A stretch of DNA of 64,000 nucleotides. Source: an uncultured Alphaproteobacteria bacterium. Its GTDB lineage: Bacteria > Pseudomonadota > Alphaproteobacteria > CAAHEQ01 > UBA3637. This document shows positions 45,604 to 54,724 of this stretch, in pieces. A model generated the notes under the pieces. It did not search any database. It worked only from the letters and a program-made list of their open reading frames with translations, and was not told where the DNA came from. The position numbers and the translations under genes were made by a program. Position 1 is the stretch's first letter, and each line of letters starts with the position of its first letter. The stretch spans positions 62,001-126,000 of the forward strand of contig CANQUX010000002.1 of the NCBI GenBank assembly GCA_947627155.1, read 5' to 3'.

Positions 45604-46557
45604 TTATGATATTATTTCCATGCCCGCCATGGTTCGCAGGCGTTTAATACGCTCTTCAACCGGCGGATGCGTGCTTGAAAGCGCTGCTTTCGCTTCTAAC
45701 GGCGAATAAATGCAAAGCGCTGCCATACTCGGCTTGGCATCAAGCACTTCCACCCGCGGATCGCCGGATATTTTCATCAGCGCATCTGCCAACGCTTCGG
45801 GATGATGCGTGATGAGCGCCCCCGTTGCATCAGCCGCATATTCCCGCGTTCGAGACACCGCCAATCGAATGAGCGGCGCCAAAAAATAATGAAAAATCAT
45901 TAAAGTAATGAAAATGGCCAAAATTAAAGCCCCGCCTTTGTCATCATCACGGCGCGATGAGGTTCGCGGCAGGGAAAAGCGCAAATTTTCCGCCAATAAC
46001 GCAAAAATACCCAACCCCGCAACAATAATCATATCCAGCCGAATATCGCGATTGCCGATGTGCGCCAATTCATGCGCAATCACGCCCTGCAACTCCGCCG
46101 GCTTTAATTTATGAATAATACCGCGCGTTAAGGCAATGGAGGCACTTTTCGGCGAATAGCCCGTTGCAAAAGCATTTAACGAATCATCATCAATCACATA
46201 AACTTTGGGCATGGGTAACCCGGCCATCAGTGCCGTATTTTCCACCAGTTTGTAAATTTCTTTATTCTCGCGACCTTTGGGGGATAACGGTTGCGCATCG
46301 GCAAAACCCAACACCATTTTATCACCTTGAAAAATGCTGATGAGAATCCAAAAAAAACCGATGCCGAAAATCCACGGTAACCCGTTTAAAACCGCCTGAT
46401 TAACAAGGGTCAGCGTTTCATCATCCAATCCGCCGAAAACAAATAAACAAACCACATAAAACAAAGCCACTAACGAACAGGGAAACAACAACAGCAATAA
46501 AAATGTTTTTACGTTATTTGTCCGAATATGCTCAAACGCCGTAATCGGTGTTGCCAT
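45604..46557 (-). CDS. htpX: HtpX-like M48 membrane metalloprotease
   Basis: 317 residues. Two N-terminal membrane segments (about 17-41 and 58-76), the zinc-binding HELAH motif at residues 162-166 (VIAHELAHIGNRD), and two more hydrophobic segments (about 175-190 and 205-225). The ending SALSSTHPPVEERIKRLR-type (here ALSSTHPPVEERIKRLR) is typical of HtpX. It degrades damaged membrane proteins. A LemA gene lies 15 bases upstream, a common pairing. Probably stress-induced, but no regulator is visible. Confidence 0.92.
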   Translation of the reverse strand: MATPITAFEHIRTNNVKTFLLLLLFPCSLVALFYVVCLFVFGGLDDETLTLVNQAVLNGLPWIFGIGFFWILISIFQGDKMVLGFADAQPLSPKGRENKEIYKLVENTALMAGLPMPKVYVIDDDSLNAFATGYSPKSASIALTRGIIHKLKPAELQGVIAHELAHIGNRDIRLDMIIVAGLGIFALLAENLRFSLPRTSSRRDDDKGGALILAIFITLMIFHYFLAPLIRLAVSRTREYAADATGALITHHPEALADALMKISGDPRVEVLDAKPSMAALCIYSPLEAKAALSSTHPPVEERIKRLRTMAGMEIIS

Positions 46558-46572
46558 AAAATCAGCCCTTCC

Positions 46573-47139
46573 CTAAAAATGCACTTCGGGTGCTTTTTTC
46601 ACCGCTTCTTTTTCCGATGATTCCAGCTCAAAAAAGTGTTCCTGCGCTATGCCGAACCGCGAAGCAATTAAATTGCTCGGGAAAATGCGAATTTTGCGAT
46701 TTAAACTCATGACCGCCGTATTATAATATTGTCGCGCGGCTTGAATTTTATCTTCGGTATCGGCTAATTTGTTTTGCAAATCCAAAAAGTTTTGATTGGC
46801 TTTCAAATCGGGATAATTTTCCGCCAACGCAAAAACCGATTTCAAGGCGCCCGTTAACATATTTTCATGCTGCTCTTTTTGCGTGGTCGAACCGTTTAAA
46901 CTCATGGCCATATTACGGGCATTCACCAAATTTTCAAGCGTTTTCGATTCATGCTTGGCATAACCTTTCACGGTTTCAACCAAATTCGGCACCAAATCAT
47001 AGCGCCGCTTTAACTGCGTTTCAACCGTACTCCATGCCTCTTTGGTTTGCACCTGCCCCGTCACCAAAGAATTATAAAGTGAAATGGCATATAATCCCAA
47101 AACAACCAGAACCCCCGCCAAAACCAATAACGCACTCAT
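46573..47139 (-). CDS. lemA: LemA-family protein
   Basis: 188 residues. An N-terminal membrane segment (3-22) is followed by a helical-bundle domain with the LemA signatures RRYDLVPNLVETVKGYAKHE and YNTAVMSLNRKIRIFPSNLI. These proteins often accompany HtpX, TPM-domain or M48 proteins; their exact role is unresolved. First gene of the probable lemA-htpX-dCMP deaminase operon, with a promoter upstream. Confidence 0.92.
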   Translation of the reverse strand: MSALLVLAGVLVVLGLYAISLYNSLVTGQVQTKEAWSTVETQLKRRYDLVPNLVETVKGYAKHESKTLENLVNARNMAMSLNGSTTQKEQHENMLTGALKSVFALAENYPDLKANQNFLDLQNKLADTEDKIQAARQYYNTAVMSLNRKIRIFPSNLIASRFGIAQEHFFELESSEKEAVKKAPEVHF

Positions 47140-47160
47140 AAAACCTCCTTTAAAAACATA

Positions 47161-47176
47161 ATAAGTCCGTACTTAT
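47161..47176. promoter_or_regulatory. Palindrome between the lemA promoter and start
   Basis: ATAAGT-CCGT-ACTTAT, a 6-4-6 inverted repeat two bases beyond the lemA -10 box. This is a good position for an operator. Which regulator is unknown. Confidence 0.4.
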
Positions 47177-47177
47177 C

Positions 47178-47205
47178 AGTTTAGCAGAAATTTAATCGAT
47201 TGCAA
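47178..47205 (-). promoter_or_regulatory. Predicted promoter of lemA-htpX
   Basis: TTGCAA, 16 bases, then TAAACT on the minus strand. Confidence 0.5.
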
Positions 47206-47235
47206 GTGAAAAAGGAAAAAAAACTTATTTTTGCC

Positions 47236-47263
47236 TTGACAATCCTTATTTCCGTGTTAAAGT
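47236..47263 (+). promoter_or_regulatory. Predicted promoter of ppa
   Basis: TTGACA, 16 bases, then TAAAGT, 38 bases before the ppa start. Confidence 0.65.
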
Positions 47264-47301
47264 AAAAAAATTATTTTGATTGAAGAAAGGATTTTTTTAA
47301 G

Positions 47302-47856
47302 ATGCACCCTTGGCATGAAGTTAAACATTTTGCGCTGTTTCCCAAAGTCTTGCCCGCCATTATCGAAGTGCCCAAAGGCTCCCAGATTAAGTATGAACTG
47401 GATAAAGAAAGCGGCTTATTGAAAGTGGATCGTATTTTATACAGTGCCGTTCATTATCCGGCCAATTACGGCTTTATTCCGCAAACATACGGCGATGATA
47501 ACGATCCGTTGGATATTTTGGTATTAAGTCAGTTTGCCACCCAGCCGCTTTGCATTATGCGCGCCCGCCCCATCGGCGTGATGAAAATGATTGACAGCGG
47601 CGAATCCGATGATAAAATCATTGCCATTCATGTCGATGATCCCATGTATAACAATTATCATCACATTAACGAATTGCCGCCGCATGCGCTTAAAACATTG
47701 CAACGATTTTTTGAAGATTATAAAGTGTTGGAACAAAAAGAAGTGCGTATCGAAAGCTTTTTGGGTCCCGAAGAAGCGCAAGAGTTAATTCGGATTGCCA
47801 AAAATATGTATGAGATTAAAAAACCGGATTTACCGGGAGTATCAAAATGTCGTTAA
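47302..47856 (+). CDS. ppa: Inorganic pyrophosphatase, family I
   Basis: 184 residues. It hydrolyses pyrophosphate to phosphate with Mg2+, pulling biosynthetic reactions forward. Family I signatures: KYELDKESG, YPANYGFIPQTYGDDNDPLD (catalytic aspartates near 65-71) and FFEDYKVLE. First gene of a run ppa-HAD-HIT-kdsB; its end overlaps the next start by 10 bases. Confidence 0.96.
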   Translation: MHPWHEVKHFALFPKVLPAIIEVPKGSQIKYELDKESGLLKVDRILYSAVHYPANYGFIPQTYGDDNDPLDILVLSQFATQPLCIMRARPIGVMKMIDSGESDDKIIAIHVDDPMYNNYHHINELPPHALKTLQRFFEDYKVLEQKEVRIESFLGPEEAQELIRIAKNMYEIKKPDLPGVSKCR

Positions 47857-48704
47857 GCTTTAAAAAACTAAACGCTTTTTCCGATTTAGATAATCCAATC
47901 ACCACTCTTTTTTCGGATATGTACGGCGTTTTGTGGGACGGCACCGATTTTTACGAAAATACCCTCAAAACACTGGAAAAATTAAAGCAAAAAGGCTTGA
48001 AAATCTGCATTATTTCAAATATGACGACCGTTCAATCCGTTTTTTGCGCTTCAAAAGCGCAAAAAGGCTTAATTAAAGGTATTCATTTCGATGAAGTGGT
48101 TACTTCGGGCGATCTTTGTAAAGCGGCCATTGACAATCATTTGTTTGAATCGCTTTCGCACAAAAGCAGCTGTCGTTATTTTGTGCTGGGCGAAGAAAAT
48201 CCCGCACTGTTTGAATCGGTTGCCGCTTATGAAACAAAAGAAGCAAAAAAAGCCGATGTGATTTATTTCAGCGGATTGGACTCTCACTCTTTTGAAAGTT
48301 ATTTGCCCGATTTAAACACGGCCTTACAAAAAAATCTGCCGGCCGTTTGCGCCAATCCCGATACGTTTTTTATGCAAAATAACCAAAAACTTCCCGCGCA
48401 AGGATTGTTTGCCGATTATTATCAAAAGCACGGCGGGAAAGTCACCTTTTTCGGCAAGCCTTATCCGCTTATTTTTGAAACGGCACTGTTGAAAATGAAA
48501 GCCGATAAAGATAAAACCCTTATGGCGGGCGATATGCTTACAACCGATATTCAAGGGGCGGTGAATGCGGGTTTAAAATCTGTGCTGATTACCGGAACGG
48601 GCGTGACGGCCGAGGCTTTAAAAAACGGAGAAACGCTTGACAATATTTTAAATCGTGCTAAAATTTATCCGAGTTTTATTAAAGATACTTTTGCCGACGA
48701 TTAA
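47847..48704 (+). CDS. HAD-superfamily hydrolase, NagD/class IIA-like
   Basis: 285 residues. The first HAD motif has DMYGVLWDG in place of the usual DxDGxL; the nucleophile is thus the Asp of SDMYGVLW. Motif II is ISNMT, and motifs III/IV are near FFGKPYP and MAGDMLTTDIQGAVNAG. The class IIA pattern matches phosphatases of the NagD/TIGR01459 group, whose substrates are uncertain. It overlaps ppa by 10 bases and is coupled to it. The loss of the second motif-I Asp (replaced by Tyr) is worth noting, since this Asp is usually the acid/base. Confidence 0.82.
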   Translation: MSLSFKKLNAFSDLDNPITTLFSDMYGVLWDGTDFYENTLKTLEKLKQKGLKICIISNMTTVQSVFCASKAQKGLIKGIHFDEVVTSGDLCKAAIDNHLFESLSHKSSCRYFVLGEENPALFESVAAYETKEAKKADVIYFSGLDSHSFESYLPDLNTALQKNLPAVCANPDTFFMQNNQKLPAQGLFADYYQKHGGKVTFFGKPYPLIFETALLKMKADKDKTLMAGDMLTTDIQGAVNAGLKSVLITGTGVTAEALKNGETLDNILNRAKIYPSFIKDTFADD

Positions 48705-48722
48705 CCGGCTGAAAGGACTGTT

Positions 48723-49154
48723 ATGTTTGAACTGCACCCCTCTTTACAACAAAAAGATTTTGTGTGTGAATTGCCTTTTTCAACGGTTTTGTTTGAAGAT
48801 AACGTGTTATGTCCGTGGATTTTTTTGGTGCCGCGCAAAGAAAATGTTCGGAATATGCTTGATTTAACAACCGATGAACGCCTAACGTTAATGAAAGAAA
48901 TCGAAACGGCCGAAAAAGCCATGAATACCCTTTTTCATCCGACACAAACAAACATTGCCATGATCGGAAATTTAACGCCGCAGCTGCATGTGCATGTGAT
49001 TTGTCGCTACGATACCGATCCTTATTGGCCGGGTACCGTGTGGAATCAGCCGGGAAAAAAATATCCGCCGCAAGTGAAACAGGAAATTATCAACCGTATT
49101 CGAAAGGAGATTGAAAAATGTCAAGAACAGCCGTCCTTATCCCGACCCGCTTAA
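48723..49154 (+). CDS. HIT-family nucleotide hydrolase/transferase-like protein
   Basis: 143 residues with the histidine-triad region LTPQLHVHVICRYDTDPYW. Its pattern is H-x-H with the third triad position replaced (HVHVICR, not HVHxH). This is common in a branch of diverse HIT proteins with C-terminal WNQPGKKY. It probably acts on nucleotide phosphoesters; substrate unknown. AAAGG-containing site before the ATG. Its 3' end overlaps kdsB by 37 bases. Confidence 0.8.
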   Translation: MFELHPSLQQKDFVCELPFSTVLFEDNVLCPWIFLVPRKENVRNMLDLTTDERLTLMKEIETAEKAMNTLFHPTQTNIAMIGNLTPQLHVHVICRYDTDPYWPGTVWNQPGKKYPPQVKQEIINRIRKEIEKCQEQPSLSRPA

Positions 49155-49894
49155 AATCAACCCGATTACCGAATAAGCCGCTGGCAATCATTAACGGAAA
49201 GCCTTTAATTCAGCATGTATATGAACATGCCGTTGCCGTTCACCCGAAAGAAGATGTGTATATTGCCGCGGGCGATAAAGAAATTATTGAAGCGGCGGAA
49301 AAATTCGGTGCCAAATGCATTTTAACCGATCCGTCTTTGCCCTCGGGAACCGATCGAATTGCCGCCGCGTTAAAAGAAATTGATCCGCACGGCACAAAAT
49401 ATGACATTGCCATCAGTTTTCAAGGCGACGGAATCAATGTTGATCCGAAACTCAATCTCATCTTAACCGATATTTTGGAAAAAACAAAGGCCGATATTGT
49501 TACGGTCGGTATGAAAATCACAACAGACGAAGAAATGAACGATCCCACGCATGTAAAAATTGCCATGGGATTAAAAGACAATGAAAACTTCGGCCGCGCG
49601 CTTTATTTTTCGCGTTCTCTCGTGCCGTTTAACCGAGATAACGTTGAAAAATATCACTTTGCCTATTGGCATATCGGCATTTATGTTTATCGGGCAACAG
49701 CGTTACGCAAAATTGTTTCCCTGCCGGTCGGCGTGTTGGAAAATATTGAAAAGCTGGAACAATTACGGGCGCTGGAAAACGGCATGAGTATTTATGCGCT
49801 CATTGTTCCCTCCGTCAAGCTGATTGAAGAGGCACCGGCCGATATTAACACACCGCAAGAATTGGCAGACGCACAAAAATATTTCACGTTATAA
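49118..49894 (+). CDS. kdsB: CMP-Kdo synthetase (3-deoxy-manno-octulosonate cytidylyltransferase)
   Basis: 258 residues. It activates Kdo with CTP for lipopolysaccharide inner core synthesis, so the cell makes LPS. Signatures: IPTRLKSTRLPNKPL (CTP loop), PSGTDRIAAAL, FQGDGINVDP, and HIGIYVYR. Ends ADINTPQELADAQKYF as in the family. GAAAGGAG precedes the ATG inside the HIT gene. The position at the end of the ppa run suggests cotranscription. Confidence 0.94.
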   Translation: MSRTAVLIPTRLKSTRLPNKPLAIINGKPLIQHVYEHAVAVHPKEDVYIAAGDKEIIEAAEKFGAKCILTDPSLPSGTDRIAAALKEIDPHGTKYDIAISFQGDGINVDPKLNLILTDILEKTKADIVTVGMKITTDEEMNDPTHVKIAMGLKDNENFGRALYFSRSLVPFNRDNVEKYHFAYWHIGIYVYRATALRKIVSLPVGVLENIEKLEQLRALENGMSIYALIVPSVKLIEEAPADINTPQELADAQKYFTL

Positions 49895-49967
49895 GAGCTT
49901 CAATTAAATCTATGTTTGAGATTTCAAAAAAATATGGATGAAGAAAAATATTAAAAAAGGAATAATT

Positions 49968-50885
49968 ATGAAACATCTCATTTCTTGTGATCAATTTAAA
50001 AAAGATGATTTATTATCTTTATTTGAGCTGACAGATAAGATTAAAAAAAATCCTCTTGCCTATTCGGAGGCTTTAAAAAACAAAGTTATCGCTACATTAT
50101 TTTATGAACCGAGTACCAGAACAAGGCTTTCTTTTTCCGCTGCAATTGTTCGTTTAGGAGCCTCTTTGATTAGTACGGAGAATGCGAATGAAAATTCTTC
50201 TGCGAATAAAGGAGAAACACTTGAAGATACAATTCGTATTGTCCAAGGATATGCAGATGCGATTGTCTTACGACATCCGGATGATGACGCCGCAATGCGT
50301 GCCGCTCAAGTTGCGACTGTTCCTATTTTGAATGCCGGCAGCGGTGGAAAAGAACATCCTTCGCAAGGATTGTTAGATGTTTATACAATGAATGAATACA
50401 AAAAACGCATGAATAATTTAAAAATTGCCGTTATCGGAGATTTGAAATATGGCCGTACAATTCATTCTATGCTAAAACTTTTAACACTGTTTGACGGGAT
50501 TGAAGTTCATGCATTATCTGTAAAAGAATTAGAGCTGCCTGATGAATTTAATCAAATATTTAAAGACAGAAATGTAAAATATATGAAACATACCTCTATG
50601 GATACTTTACCGAAAAATTCAGATATTATTTATCAAACCCGCATTCAGAAAGAACGGTTGAAAAATGAAGGGATTAATGCAGCGACAGCATCATTTATTA
50701 TTAACAAAAAACTTTTAGATACTTTTTCTGCGGATACATATTTGATGCATCCGCTTCCCAGAATAGAAGAAGTAACGACCGATCTTGATAACGATCCGAG
50801 AGCTGTTTTTTTCCCGCAAGCCCATAACGGTATGTATATCCGAATGGCTTTATTGCATCAATGTTTTTATGGAAAAGAAAAATAA
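49968..50885 (+). CDS. pyrB: Aspartate carbamoyltransferase catalytic subunit
   Basis: 305 residues. It condenses carbamoyl phosphate with aspartate in the second step of pyrimidine synthesis. The carbamoyl-phosphate loop is YEPSTRTRLSF. HPSQGLLDVY and MHPLPR are also visible. Start at the ATG after AAAAAGGAAT rather than ten codons earlier. No pyrC, pyrI or other pyrimidine gene is adjacent. Its codons are more A/T-rich with fewer GCC/GGC than the genes either side, which suggests acquisition from another lineage, though expression level could also explain it. Confidence 0.88.
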   Translation: MKHLISCDQFKKDDLLSLFELTDKIKKNPLAYSEALKNKVIATLFYEPSTRTRLSFSAAIVRLGASLISTENANENSSANKGETLEDTIRIVQGYADAIVLRHPDDDAAMRAAQVATVPILNAGSGGKEHPSQGLLDVYTMNEYKKRMNNLKIAVIGDLKYGRTIHSMLKLLTLFDGIEVHALSVKELELPDEFNQIFKDRNVKYMKHTSMDTLPKNSDIIYQTRIQKERLKNEGINAATASFIINKKLLDTFSADTYLMHPLPRIEEVTTDLDNDPRAVFFPQAHNGMYIRMALLHQCFYGKEK

Positions 50886-50983
50886 ATGAATTATATATAT
50901 GCATCTGTAATTCGAAATATGTCTGTGTTTAAAGAGCAGGTTGTACTAAATCGAAACGTTATAAATCATCTGGAGGAGAATCA

Positions 50984-52402
50984 ATGTTTACAGGACTATC
51001 GGAACGACTGAACACCGTTTTTGACAAATTAACCCGTCGGGGCGTGTTAACGGAAAGTATGGTTGATGAAACCATGCGGGAAATTAAAATTGCCCTCTTG
51101 GAAGCCGATGTTGCCCTGCCCGTCGTGAAATCTTTTATTGCCGACGTGCGCGAAAAAGCCGTCGGTGCCGATGTGATTAAAACCGTTTCACCGGCGCAAA
51201 CGGTGGTGAAAATCGTGCACGATTCTCTTGTTCAATTACTGGGCAACACCGAACCTTTAAAATTACTGCCGCATCAACAAAACGTGATTTTAATGTTGGG
51301 ACTTCAAGGTTCCGGCAAAACAACTTCTTCGGCAAAGCTTGCAAAACGCCTTCAAAAAGAAGGAAAAAAAGTTTTGTTGGCTTCATTAGATGTTTATCGT
51401 CCGGCCGCTCGTGAACAATTAACGGAACTGGCACGCCAAAACGATTTACCCGTTTTATCGATTGAAGCAAACGAAAAGCCGCTGCAAATTACAAAGCGTG
51501 CGTTACAAACGGCGCGTGATAATTTGGCCGATGTGCTTATTTTGGATACTGCCGGTCGGTTGCACATTGATGAAGAAATGATGCGGGAACTGATGGCCGT
51601 TCGCGACTTGGCAAAACCGATTGAAAGTTTGCTGGTGGTTGATGCGCTCATCGGACAAGATGCCTTAAATGTTGCCGAACAATTTCATCAAAAAATCGGC
51701 ATTACGGGTACAATCTTAACGCGTATTGACGGCGACTCCCGCGGCGGTGCCGCTTTATCCATGCGTGCCGTTACAAAAACGCCCGTTCGCTTTTTGGGCG
51801 TGGGCGAAAAAGCCGATGCGTTGGAAGTTTTTGATGCCAAACGCATTGCCGATCGTATTTTGGGAATGGGCGACGTGGTGGGACTGGTTGAAACGGCTAT
51901 GGAAAAAATCAATCAGGAAGAAGCGCAAAAAGCAGCCGAACGCATGATGAGCGGCCATTTTGATTTAAACGATATGCTTTCGCAAATTCAACAAATTAAC
52001 AAAATGGGCGATTTAAAAGGCATTATGAAAATGATTCCGGGACTTTCTAAACTGCAAAGCAAACTGAATGCGGCGGATATTGACAACAAAATCATTAAAC
52101 ATCAGGAAGCCATTATTCTCTCCATGACGCCCAAAGAGCGCAAAAATCCCGATATATTGAAAGCCGCGCGAAAACAACGCATTGCGGCGGGCGCCGGTGT
52201 GCAGGTGAGTGACGTCAATCGCTTGTTAAAACAATTCGACCAAATGGCACAAGTGATGAAATATTTTAAAAAAGCAGGCCCGCTCGGTATGATGGGTATG
52301 ATGAAAAAAATGAATGCCTTAACCGGCGGCAATTTGCCGAATACGGGCAACTTTGAGGGTCAACTTCCCTCCTCTTTTAAATATAATCCGTTTAAAAAAT
52401 AA
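50984..52402 (+). CDS. ffh: Signal recognition particle protein Ffh
   Basis: 472 residues, the SRP54 GTPase that targets nascent membrane proteins. It has the helical N domain (1-85), the G domain with GLQGSGKTTSSAKLAKRL, DVYRPAAREQL, DTAGRLH and TRIDGDSRGGAALS, and the methionine-rich M domain (about 325-450) with MPKERKNP-like and MMGMMKKMN segments. CTGGAGGAG precedes the ATG. It is placed before rpsP-rimM-trmD-rplS as in many bacteria. Confidence 0.97.
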   Translation: MFTGLSERLNTVFDKLTRRGVLTESMVDETMREIKIALLEADVALPVVKSFIADVREKAVGADVIKTVSPAQTVVKIVHDSLVQLLGNTEPLKLLPHQQNVILMLGLQGSGKTTSSAKLAKRLQKEGKKVLLASLDVYRPAAREQLTELARQNDLPVLSIEANEKPLQITKRALQTARDNLADVLILDTAGRLHIDEEMMRELMAVRDLAKPIESLLVVDALIGQDALNVAEQFHQKIGITGTILTRIDGDSRGGAALSMRAVTKTPVRFLGVGEKADALEVFDAKRIADRILGMGDVVGLVETAMEKINQEEAQKAAERMMSGHFDLNDMLSQIQQINKMGDLKGIMKMIPGLSKLQSKLNAADIDNKIIKHQEAIILSMTPKERKNPDILKAARKQRIAAGAGVQVSDVNRLLKQFDQMAQVMKYFKKAGPLGMMGMMKKMNALTGGNLPNTGNFEGQLPSSFKYNPFKK

Positions 52403-52429
52403 ACATTTTTTCCTTTTTTAATGTTTTTT
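52401..52429 (+). terminator. Weak AT-rich terminator after ffh
   Basis: AAACATT / AATGTTT stem and T run, immediately before the rpsP promoter. Confidence 0.45.
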
Positions 52430-52431
52430 GC

Positions 52432-52460
52432 TTGACGAATCAAAAAGAGTATGGTATAAA
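52432..52460 (+). promoter_or_regulatory. Predicted promoter of rpsP-rimM-trmD-rplS
   Basis: TTGACG, exactly 17 bases, then TATAAA. It implies a leader of about 135 bases before rpsP, with palindrome CCGTATACGG and a purine-rich AAGGAG at 52501-52506. A short open frame starts at the ATG at 52522 with no clear function. Confidence 0.7.
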
Positions 52461-52601
52461 AAGCCATCTTTCATAAACTGGAATGGTATTTTCAGTCTCT
52501 AAGGAGATACATCAATCCGCGATGGTTCGTGCATTGGTGCGATTATTCCGTATACGGTTTATGAACGGTAAACATAAAAACAATGAAAGGAATAAAAATA
52601 T

Positions 52602-53057
52602 ATGTCAGTACGTATTCGTTTAGCCCGCGGCGGTTCTAAAAAACGTCCGGTTCATAAAATTGTTGTTGCCGATAAACGCGCCCCGCGTGACGGTCGGTTT
52701 ATTGAGGCATTGGGATCATATAATCCGTTATTGCCCAAAGATCATGCCGATGCGCTTCGCGTGAACGTTGAAGCGGCGAAAAAATGGATGGCGCAAGGTG
52801 CCGAATTAACCGAACGGGTGCAAAAACTTTTTGCCTTAATCGGTTTAACGGAAAAACCGGCTATTCACGAACAACCGAAAAAATCGGCTCCGAAATCCAA
52901 AGCCCAAGAACGGTTGAAAGAAGCTCAAGAAAAGGCCGCTGCCGCTCGTGAAGCGGAAGAAGCTGCCACGCGGGAAGCCGAAGAAGCCGCCAAAGCTGCT
53001 CAGGAACAACCGGCAGAAACACCGGCAGAAGCAACACAGGAACAACCTGCCGAATAA
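52602..53057 (+). CDS. rpsP: 30S ribosomal protein S16 with Ala/Glu-rich extension
   Basis: 151 residues. The first 85 form S16 ([33 protein letters not shown]). The remaining 65 are a highly charged helix rich in Ala, Glu and Lys, ending in proline-containing EQPAE repeats. Extended S16 tails occur in alphaproteobacteria, and this one is long. AAAGGAAT precedes the ATG. Confidence 0.95.
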   Translation: MSVRIRLARGGSKKRPVHKIVVADKRAPRDGRFIEALGSYNPLLPKDHADALRVNVEAAKKWMAQGAELTERVQKLFALIGLTEKPAIHEQPKKSAPKSKAQERLKEAQEKAAAAREAEEAATREAEEAAKAAQEQPAETPAEATQEQPAE

Positions 53058-53067
53058 GGAATAAAAA

Positions 53068-53583
53068 ATGTCCCAACTCGTCTGTATCGGTCAAATCATC
53101 AATGTTCACGGCGTGAAAGGCGCGGTTAAAATTAAATCGTATCTTTCAAATCCCATGGATATCGGCACATTTGAATCGGTTACGGATCAAAAACAAAAAC
53201 GATTCTTCAAAATTAAAGCATTGAATCAAAAACAAGGCATTGTTTTGGCACGCATTCAAGGCATTGAAACGCGTGAAGACGCCGAAACCTTAAAAGGCAC
53301 TTCTCTTTATATCGAACGCGCTCAATTACCGAAAGAAAAAGCAGATGAATATTACTACTGCGATTTAATCGGATTAACGGTTTATCATCAGGGAAAAGTG
53401 TTCGGCAAGGTGTTATCGGTGGAAAACTTCGGTGCCGGCGATATTATTAACATTCAATTATCGAACGGCAAAGTTTTTCCGTTTGATTTTTCAAACGCAA
53501 CGTTTCCGGTTATTTCCGTTAAAGACGGATATATGGAAATTTGCTTGCCGATCGGGCTGGAAGGAGTGTTACATGAAAATTAA
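53068..53583 (+). CDS. rimM: RimM, 16S rRNA processing protein
   Basis: 171 residues. An N-terminal RimM beta-barrel (VCIGQIINVHGVKGAVKIKS) is joined to a C-terminal PRC barrel (DEYYYCDLIGLTVY, GAGDIINIQL). It assists maturation of the head of the 30S subunit and binds S19. It starts 10 bases after rpsP and overlaps trmD by 11 bases. Confidence 0.95.
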   Translation: MSQLVCIGQIINVHGVKGAVKIKSYLSNPMDIGTFESVTDQKQKRFFKIKALNQKQGIVLARIQGIETREDAETLKGTSLYIERAQLPKEKADEYYYCDLIGLTVYHQGKVFGKVLSVENFGAGDIINIQLSNGKVFPFDFSNATFPVISVKDGYMEICLPIGLEGVLHEN

Positions 53584-54277
53584 CGTGTTAACGCTTTATC
53601 CGGAAATGTTCCCCGGCTTTTTGGGGTATTCGCTGGCGGGAAAAGCTTTAAGCGAAGGAAAATTCAGCTTTAATGTGGTGAACATTCGTGATTTTGCCAC
53701 CGATAAATATAAATCGGTTGATGATACGCCTTTCGGCGGCGGCGCCGGTATGATTATGAAACCGGACGTTATCGACGCGGCGCTAAAATCCGTTTACAAA
53801 AGCGGTCCGATTTATTATCTCTCGCCGCGGGGCGACGTTTTTCGTCAACAAACGGCGCATGAATGGGCAAAATTAAACGAAATAACGTTTTTGTGCGGAC
53901 GATTTGAAGGAATTGACCAGAGAATTCTTGAAAAATGGCAAATTAAAGAAATCAGTGTCGGCGATTTTGTCCTGTCGGGCGGTGAACCGGCGCTGTTAAC
54001 AATGTTAGATGCGGTTGTCCGCCTCTTACCGAGTGTTATGGGAAATGAAACCTCTCAATATGATGAAAGTTTTGAAAACGGTTTATTGGAATATCCGCAA
54101 TATACAAAACCGCAAAATTGGGAAGGCTATCAGGTTCCGGAAGTTTTGGTATCGGGGCATCATGCCAAAATTAAAGAATGGCGTTTGGAACAATCGCTTG
54201 CATTAACCAAAGCAAGAAGACCGGACTTGTGGGAAAAATATCCGGATCGGAATAAATATGAAAGGAAAGTATCATGA
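53573..54277 (+). CDS. trmD: TrmD, tRNA (guanine-N1-)-methyltransferase
   Basis: 234 residues, makes m1G37 in tRNA from S-adenosylmethionine, preventing +1 frameshifts. Signatures: [46 protein letters not shown] and [13 protein letters not shown] (knot region). I take the ATG at 53573, after GGAAGGAG and with the family's N-terminus, instead of the 47-codon longer frame, which lies over rimM. It overlaps rimM by 11 and rplS by 4 bases. Confidence 0.96.
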   Translation: MKINVLTLYPEMFPGFLGYSLAGKALSEGKFSFNVVNIRDFATDKYKSVDDTPFGGGAGMIMKPDVIDAALKSVYKSGPIYYLSPRGDVFRQQTAHEWAKLNEITFLCGRFEGIDQRILEKWQIKEISVGDFVLSGGEPALLTMLDAVVRLLPSVMGNETSQYDESFENGLLEYPQYTKPQNWEGYQVPEVLVSGHHAKIKEWRLEQSLALTKARRPDLWEKYPDRNKYERKVS

Positions 54278-54651
54278 ACTTAATTAAAGAATTGGAAAAT
54301 GAACAAATCGCCAAATCAGGCAAAAAAATTCCTGATTTTAAAGCCGGCGATACCGTTAAAATTATGTATAAAATTGTTGAAGATAAAGGTCGTGAACGCT
54401 TACAGGCTTATGAAGGCGTTTGCATTGCCCGTCATAACGACGGCTTAAATTCTTCCTGTGTTATTCGCAAAATTTCATTCGGCGAAGGCGTGGAAAGAAT
54501 TTTCCCCTTATATTCACCGAACGTTGCAAGTATTGAAGTTGTCCGTCGCGGTAAAGTAAAACGCTCTAAAATTTACTATCTGCGCAAATTATTCGGTAAA
54601 GCGGCGCGTATCAGTGAAGAAAAAGATAAAGCCGAAACAACGGAAGAATAA
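54274..54651 (+). CDS. rplS: 50S ribosomal protein L19
   Basis: 125 residues, L19 at the 30S-50S interface. Signatures: [47 protein letters not shown] and [15 protein letters not shown]. Its start overlaps the trmD stop (ATGA), indicating coupling. A terminator follows. Confidence 0.97.
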   Translation: MNLIKELENEQIAKSGKKIPDFKAGDTVKIMYKIVEDKGRERLQAYEGVCIARHNDGLNSSCVIRKISFGEGVERIFPLYSPNVASIEVVRRGKVKRSKIYYLRKLFGKAARISEEKDKAETTEE

Positions 54652-54674
54652 GGGTGACTTATTTATCAAAAAAA

Positions 54675-54706
54675 ATGCCCCGCTTTTTCAAACGGGGTAT
54701 TTTTTT
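54675..54706. terminator. Terminator between rplS and lepA
   Basis: TGCCCCG / CGGGGTA stem with A-rich left and T-rich right flanks; works for both converging genes. Confidence 0.85.
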
Positions 54707-54724
54707 AAAAGGCGCTTGATTTTT

